From Klebsormidium nitens (taxonomy: Eukaryota; Streptophyta; Klebsormidiophyceae; Klebsormidiales; Klebsormidiaceae): 64,000 nt of DNA. Shown piece by piece: positions 57,809-64,000 of the stretch (its first letter is position 1; each line of letters opens with the position of its first letter). The notes below the pieces were generated by a model, which had not been told where the DNA came from, made no database searches, and saw only the letters and a list, made by a program, of their open reading frames with translations. The stretch covers positions 252,700-316,699 of the forward strand of contig DF236965.1 of NCBI GenBank assembly GCA_000708835.1, given 5' to 3'. The position numbers and the translations under genes were made by a program.

Positions 57809-60092
57809 TCAGCCGTGAGCAAGTCGTGACGAGCTTGTTGTCGTTTGTTGAAGGTGGCCTCATGGTTTATCCGGCACAAACCTGCGGTATTGTGAAACGT
57901 TGTACGTAGAATTAGGAGGAGAAACCGTCCTCACATGTCTAATGGTCATCATAGACGAGAAGTCTGTTGTAGTCTTGCGGAATGAGAACCTTTCTTGCGA
58001 TGCATTTTCAGCTGGTCAAGATGTTGAAAAGAGCTGCCTTGGAAGGTCAGTCAAAGTAGTACACGAGCCGTTGAGATGTTTTGACTAGGCAGGTTCTCAA
58101 ACTCTTTACTCGTGATAGTCGTCCCCTACCATCTGAGTACAGTACCTGCGGAGCTCGTGTTGTCCCTCTGAGTCACGTCTCGGCAGTCTGTCATTGTGAA
58201 TTTCATTTGGAGTCTACCCGTCCGGAAGTTTATCAAGTTTCCTGTTCATCTGATTAAGGCAGTAAGGATAGTGTTTGGTTCCCAAATGTACGTCTAATCT
58301 ATGACGTACCAGATGCACGAGGTCACGCACAGCCGTTGTTGCCAGTGCCGCGACCCTTCTGGTAGTTTCGATCTGGGACTCAGTAAGTGAGTTCAGAATC
58401 ATAAAATCTTGGATTCGTGGTGTGGTTGAAGTGACGGTCGATGAGTGCCCTGGCGAAAGGAACTTGTTGTGTCGAAGGCCCCGCTGACCTTCATTCCCAT
58501 CTGATGCGTACGTGAACTTTTGCAATCTCTGTGCGCAGAGCTGGAGCGCCAACGCGATGAAAGTAATCCTTCAGGGGCGTCGATCCTGTTGAATACATGA
58601 ATCCGCTCGTATACATAATTGGGCCTCAGACAGAGTACGTCAGCGGCTACTTCCTGTTATATGCACTGGCATCGACATATGCATCCGAATCTTGCTCGAC
58701 TATTCACGTGACGTGCCAAATTAGCAATCGCACTTATATTACCTAATTGATTAGTTGATTAAGGTGCGCAGCGGTTGCAGCTCGCAACCTTGAGTTAGTG
58801 AGTGATTGAAAGGACTTTAAAAATCAGCTCCACATAAAAAGTTGTTCCTCTAACGATTTTCAGCATAGGTATATTTCCATGCCAGATGAGGCCGAACTTA
58901 GCAGAGCTGCAAACGTTTCTAGCTTCTAAGCCTACTGTCCCGGCCTCAAGAATGAGCTGGGCCTCTCGTAATTGAACAAATCCACGGCATGGTTCGAAAT
59001 TTGTGCTAACATTAACGCTTTCAGCTTTGCTGCTACCTATGTACCTCCTATGTATCACTATGCTACTAGCTTGATACTGCAAATTGGGACGATAGGACAA
59101 TGGTTTGATTACTAGCATCTACATGCGGTGATTGGTCTCAACTTCAGTGCCCGGGTACTCGGACCTGTGCGCTCAATCCAATGGTCAACGCGATGTCATC
59201 TACTCATCGAGGTTCATGATCAACACCGTTCCAGCTTTCCACCTTGATTGACCATGATTCAGCCAATTGCCGACAGCAAACACTCAACAGCAAACACTTG
59301 TTGGCCATTATCGGCAAGCCTGAACACATAAGAATGTAGTATAACTTGCTTCTAAAATTACCTGCGTACGAGACCGTTGGTGCTCCGAGTCCTTGTTTAA
59401 AATCCTATCGTATGTTTCCTTTGGGTCTGTATAGGGGCTGGACAGGAGCATCGGGATGTGGACCCAGACACAGGCCGTTTTGTACCGGTATTAAAAACGG
59501 TCGGACGTTGGGTCGGACTTTGTAACAGGTATCACAGGTGGGGTGCCACTCACAGCTAAGAGATACGGGGGAAAAGAAGGGAGAAAAGAGAAGAAAAAGA
59601 CATCAAAAAGAGAGCGTATAAATGATGGCTTTCATAAGAAATCAGGAATATGATTTGGCCCGCAGATGACCGTTCGATTAAGTCACTACGACCGTCCGAT
59701 CTCAAGAAGTCACTAAGTGATGAAAGAAATGACGAATTGCATCAGATTTTAGTTCCAGCGGATCGACACGTGGTCTATTTGTCACGCGGCCTAATCAAAC
59801 CAGCCCGAGTTTGTGTTCGTGTCGCTATCTGTGTGGGACCGAACACCACTGCCTGACTGCCCGGCGGGCTAGGTGGGATTTGGATCGATCCTTTTCATGG
59901 ACGAAGCAGTGATTGCCACCAACTTTGGCTGGTGCCGGCATTCTACCGGCCACCCTTCATTTCTGCCGGCTCAGTGTACCTTTTTACCGGCTTCTCCCAA
60001 GCACCCGGATCCATTCACCCGGGTATTTGGGCAGTCTCTCAGCCAATCTCGGCCGGTACCCGGTCGAGGCTCTTGCCGGTTTTCAGCCGGAG

Positions 60093-60106
60093 CCCAGCCG
60101 GCTGGG
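60093..60106. repeat. Perfect 14-bp palindrome in a CCGG-rich tract
   Basis: CCCAGCCGGCTGGG is self-complementary and is followed by GTGCCTTCGGCAC, a second small hairpin. Around it, from about 59930 to 60120, CCGG words recur every 10-25 bp. Confidence 0.6.
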
Positions 60107-60299
60107 TGCCTTCGGCACCGGTTTTAAGACACTCGCTCCAGCCGACTAGGTCCACACATATTACACCGCCGACCGGTTCGTGGCAATCACTGGGGCGAAG
60201 GTCAGTACCAGTAAGAAAACCTTCGCCCGGGCCCCCCGGCCGGAGTCGGAACTTGGAAGGGGATGCTCGTCACGTCGCAAAACTCGGGAATGTGAACGT

Positions 60300-60400
60300 A
60301 CCTTAGACCTACCTACCTTGCTACGGTAGGTACTAGTAGGTACCCACTTCCTGCTAGAATACCTACCAACCGACCGACCGACCGACTACCGTACCTGTAT
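60300..60400. repeat. GTAC/CTACC patch with (GACC)n microsatellite
   Basis: ACCTACCTACC, GGTAGGTACTAGTAGGTACC and CCGACCGACCGACCGAC occur back to back. This is the same word class as the island at the window start. Confidence 0.65.
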
Positions 60401-60689
60401 TTGATTTCGGCGAAAAATAAATAATTATTAGGCCGGCTGAGATTTTCAGATATTATCTTGGGGCGATAATGGTTCCATAATGGTTATTTTAGCAGGTAAC
60501 GTCGAGCCTGCTGAAAGAAATAAAAGTTTCATAATTAACTATATTGCGTCGAAGGTGCCGAAATCAAATACAGGTAGTCAGGCTGCCTCAGTCAGGGACT
60601 GTACCGGTAGTGTTGCACTGTCTGCTGTCTTGCAATGTTGGTACCTGCGGTCGGTACCCATCCAGATTTATCATCCACTCTCAGTCCGC

Positions 60690-60972
60690 CTACTGCTGTT
60701 TGCGTCAAACTTGGCACCGGACCTCGGATCGAAACGCGCGTTCCTCGATCACGAGTCGCGATGTCGGTTCTCGATGTTCCCCAAACTCCCCCCCCGGAAG
60801 GACTCGGGATGCCAAATCGCTGATTGTCAACAAGTACTTCAGTCGGCCGAACCACACGTAACGTTTTCAGGGGGCACATCTATCAAGGATCGAGGACAGA
60901 CTTCGCGACTCGAGATCGAGAACCGCGCGTTTCGATCCAGATTTGGGTGCCAAGTTTGACGCAAAGAGCAGT
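60690..60972. repeat. Foldback (large inverted repeat) element
   Basis: The left arm (about 60690-60776, starting TACTGCTGTTTGCGTCAAAC) and the right arm (about 60876-60972) are reverse complements over about 90 bp, with mismatches and small gaps. Both contain GGATCGAAACGCGCG and GACTCG/CGAGTC. The spacer is about 100 bp. No transposase frame is present, so it resembles a non-autonomous foldback transposon. Confidence 0.75.
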
Positions 60973-61595
60973 ATGCCTTGATTCCGTCGCACGGGCAATA
61001 AGAGAAGTGTCCATCATTGTCACCAGATGTGGACATCGACATTAAGTAGGTGTTCCAGGCTCCGCCATTCACACTACCGAATCCGGAGCCCGCGATCACA
61101 GCAGCCGTGCCCGGTAGTGCAGGTTGTACCAGCCGGGTAGACTGCACACGACTTCTGATTCCTTGGAGGGACCAGTGCGGGCGGTATCTGGTAGCAGTAC
61201 TAGAAGCAGTAGGAGCATAGTGGGAGCGTGGGGTCTGAATCACGGGTCGTGAGGAGTGCACTTGATTCTGGAGGCGTGCCTCCATAATCCATCTCCGAAA
61301 ATGCCGGGCTATGCACATTAACCCATGCACTCGGACTGCTTTTTGTCATACCTATGATAATCTACTTAGACTATGATGGACTGATCCGGATGGACTGCAG
61401 CTAGGGACACTGGTAGTACTGCTCCAGTAGCTGCATGCACCTGGAGCGCAACTTCAAGTCCAAGTACGCACATACAAAAGCCACTGACTCTCACTCACTC
61501 CTCACTCCACCAGCGTTCCAGTATCCACTCCGTTCCAATATCCACTCAGCCAAGGGAGCTCCAGCATTCTCCCCTTCTCCCTCGTGGCGCCAAAC

Positions 61596-64000
61596 ATGAC
61601 GGCCCCCCGCGCCACGCTCCTCGCTGGAGCGCTCTTTGCGCTCGTCGCGATTGCGTCTGCCACAAACACGTGCTCGTCCGGCCGCTTCTTCGACTCGGGC
61701 GGCGGCAAGTGCCTCTGCGACGGGCAACGCGACGGCGTCCGCGGGAGCTGCAAGTCGGCGCCCGCAAAATCCACCTCCAAGTGCGACGCCAGCAAGGGGT
61801 GGCTCTTCGGCACCTCCAACGTCTGCAAGTGCAAGTCCGGGACGCTCTTCGACGGCAAGGGCACGTGCAAGGCGTGCCCGTCCAAGTCCACGTCACCCAG
61901 CTGCAACCCGCGGCCGACGTGTCCCTCCGGACATAAGGACGGCGGGAGCGGGAAGTGCGTCTGCGACCCCACCATTCCGGCAGAGAAGCGGACGGCGAAG
62001 GACACGTGCAAGTGCACCTTGGCCCAGGGGACCGGGGGTTGCGGGGACCCGGTAAGCAGGGACACGTGGCAGCTTATTGTGGGTGGAAAGACTGGGTTTG
62101 GCTTTGCCGGATAGGGCTGGATGTTAGGAGGAGAACAAGGCGTGTGTACTGCTTTGCGTCTGGTCTGGTGGGGCGAGTGACTCATCTGAGAGCGGCCTGA
62201 AAACCCTTTTCAGCATAACAGGTCTCTGCTTGCATAAAGAAGAGGCTCCCTTTCTTGAAGCCCTTCCATGCTGAAGTCCAAAGTGCGTAGCTCTTGTGCA
62301 TGAGTTAGCTCTTTGTCTTTTCCGAGTGTCATGGGTGTTTGTGGGCGTTCACGCCTTGATTACATAGCCTGAGCTGGTGTTTTTATTGAAGGACTCGCCA
62401 AACTCAAGAACTTGCCAAACCTGCTGATTCGTTTAAGGCGTTGCTTTACAATCTTTGGCTTGCCTCGAGAGTTCCAGAGAAACTAGAACCTTCTTCCTTG
62501 GCATTGCCCACGCCCTGAGAACAGAGATACACTTCCATCCTGCCTCTGATGTTGTCTCCTTGCTTTGCAGCACTTCGTTGGAGGCAATGGCGTGAGGTTT
62601 GACTTCCATGGTAAGCCTTTGGCCCTACCTGCTTTTTCAAAGTAGACATCTGGTCAAGCCTTACATGCCGTCGATTTCAGCATCCTGCTTCATTTTGTGG
62701 AGGCTTCTCATTGACATAAGATTTGTTAGGAGCCCCTCGATGCAACTTTAGTAAGCCGGATCGCCTCTACTTCTGGATCACCTGACCTGGATTCTTCCCA
62801 TTGCTGCGTCTCTAGCTATACACTATAAATGATAGCCCGGTTTAAGATCGTTGTGAGGCCACTTCGATCTTAAACCTATTCAGGTTTTCAGGCTATTTTT
62901 TGGTCTTAAACGTTGTGTCAGACCACTTTGATCCTAAAAGCTTAATTTCTGACATCAAAACGGCCTCAGCAAACGATCTTAAACCGGGTATTTATAGTAT
63001 ATCTCTACACTTCTTGCGAAGCTTTATGGAGCTTCTGCAACCAATCGCTGCGCGTCTGTATATTTTTGATGGAGCTTTGTGGAGCTTTATGGAGCTTATG
63101 GAACTTGTGGAGGACACGAAAACTTACAAGTTTTTCTTGCTTCGCCCTTCCACAGGTGTCCCTGAGAAGAACTTCTGCCTCATTTCCGACAAGGCGTTTC
63201 ACCTGAACGCGCACTTCATCGGCCAGAACGGTCTCGAGACCGGCATGGACGGCACGTGGATGGACCAGCTGGGCTTCGTTTTTGTCGCCGGAAACAAGCA
63301 GCACTCCCTCTCGGTCCACCTCGTCTCTGTGAGTTCTGGAGTTTATTCCAAGGAAACGAAAGAGGGAGGAAGAGATTCAGATGAGCGTCGCAATAGCAGT
63401 GACAAAACTAGTACGGACTTTACACAGCTAGTGACTAAACGGATTGGAAAAGTCGGCTTTCTGCTGCGCAACTTAGTTCAAAGTTGCGCGGCACAGAAGT
63501 GGATGCCCCCTTCTTGGTTTAGTGCAAGCTAAATGAAAGAGAATAGTCATCCGAGTGCGCGCAGCAGAAAACCGGATGCTTCGAAAATCGATCGTTCCCC
63601 CTTCTTAAAGTGGTCTGATTGAGATGTCAGCAAAGGCGTACGTCTAAAATATGGAAGGCTGTTTAGATGGTTGTTTAGATGGTTCAGTTCCCACTTCGTC
63701 TTCCTTCTTAGTTATGGTATCTGAAATTTCCAGAAGCTCAAGCTTTGTCTCCTTTTTTCAGCAGTTAGAAGGACTCCTTTTTGCAGGCAGAAAGCTTCTC
63801 AAACCCAAAACAACTTCGAGCTTTTTGTGTGCCAAGAAATTTCATCTTCTTCTCCTCAAGGAAGTTTCGATTCTGCTCCTGGGATTGATGAACGCAATCC
63901 TGTTGATTTCCCCGGATCGCAAATCTGGTCTGGCTCCCGAAACCAATCAAATTCGAACCTGTGCACGTTTCTTACCCCAGGAGGAGGACTTCGCCAGCAA
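61596..64000 (+). CDS. Secreted cysteine-rich protein with Root_cap (PF06830-type) domain, 3' partial
   Basis: Exons: 61596-62051, 62571-62610, 63156-63328 and 63981 to the window end; phases agree. The start is the ATG followed by a signal peptide (TAPRATLLAGALFALVAIASA). Residues 23-150 hold about 20 cysteines in repeated C-x-C/CKCKSGTLFDGKGTCKACPS-like units with Thr/Ser/Lys-rich spacers, so they are likely extracellular and disulphide-bonded. From CGDPHFVGGNGVRFDFHG onward it matches the Root_cap/LEA-like domain of plants (DPRFVGGDG-FYFHG, then FCLISDKAFHLNAHFIG), which resembles the N-terminal part of vWF-D modules. The Root_cap family's molecular role is not established. The last exon is cut by the window edge. 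Intron 2 carries a MITE-like element. Confidence 0.82.
62818..63003. mobile_element. MITE-like element with about 40-bp terminal inverted repeats
   Basis: It lies in intron 2 of the Root_cap-type gene. The left end (CTATAAATGATAGCCCGGTT...AAGATCGTT, 62822-62861) and right end (complement of AACGATCTTAAACCGGG...TTTATAG, 62962-62998) are inverted repeats. The interior also has internal TCTTAAAC copies. Ends sit next to TATA-like bases, so the target duplication is unclear (possibly TA). It has no coding capacity. Confidence 0.7.

Larger units (their letters stand above)
57809..61595. other. Intergenic region rich in dispersed repeats
   Basis: No supported gene is seen. It holds a CCGG-rich tract (59.9-60.15 kb), a GTAC/GACC simple-repeat patch (60.3-60.4 kb) and a foldback element (60.69-60.97 kb). 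The last few hundred bases should include the promoter of the Root_cap-type gene. Confidence 0.5.

Noticed and set aside
58214-58552. Minus-strand frame of 112 codons with a helical stretch
   Set aside because: No homology recognised, no upstream ATG context or splice partners, and AT-rich surroundings; possibly an old transposon fragment but unsupported.

Overview
This is a nuclear genomic window from an intron-rich eukaryote, most likely a streptophyte (charophyte) alga of the Klebsormidium type. The reasons are GC-rich exons with GT-AG introns of 100-2000 bp, a plant-type small heat-shock protein, a Root_cap (plant LEA-like) secreted protein and a plant/animal RME-8-like giant protein, next to a septin, a family kept by algae but absent from land plants. 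The genus is inferred, not proven. No rRNA, tRNA, CRISPR array or bacterial operon was seen. Exon structures below were built by hand from reading frame, splice consensus and intron-phase agreement.

Layout. 1-1.6 kb is a non-coding island saturated with GTAC/GGTACC words and contains an inverted-repeat element. 2.8-7.3 kb (minus) is a septin-like GTPase with an altered P-loop, a C-terminal membrane segment and a coiled coil. It is divergent from an HSP20 gene at 9.6-12.6 kb (plus). 14.3-43.4 kb (minus) is one 40-exon gene of about 2,900 codons. It encodes an RME-8/GRV2-type endosomal scaffold that lacks the J domain and carries an unusual C-terminal extension (SEA-like module, proline-rich tracts, basic tail). 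Upstream on the same strand are a gene with a DUF4347-like domain (45.4-51.0 kb) and a signal-peptide/transmembrane/TPR protein (51.1-55.0 kb). On the plus strand follow a small two-exon disordered protein (57.2-57.8 kb) and a secreted cysteine-rich Root_cap-type protein (61.6 kb to beyond the window end). The gaps hold foldback or MITE-like repeats and further GTAC islands.

The most striking genome-level pattern is repeated tandem duplication of exon edges. In at least three genes, short segments spanning a splice junction (the last or first 20-100 bp of an exon plus adjoining intron) are copied two to seven times inside the neighbouring intron, leaving arrays of decoy splice sites. The genes do not form an obvious pathway. 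The septin, the RME-8-like protein and the TPR membrane protein could all act at membranes, but that link is speculative.
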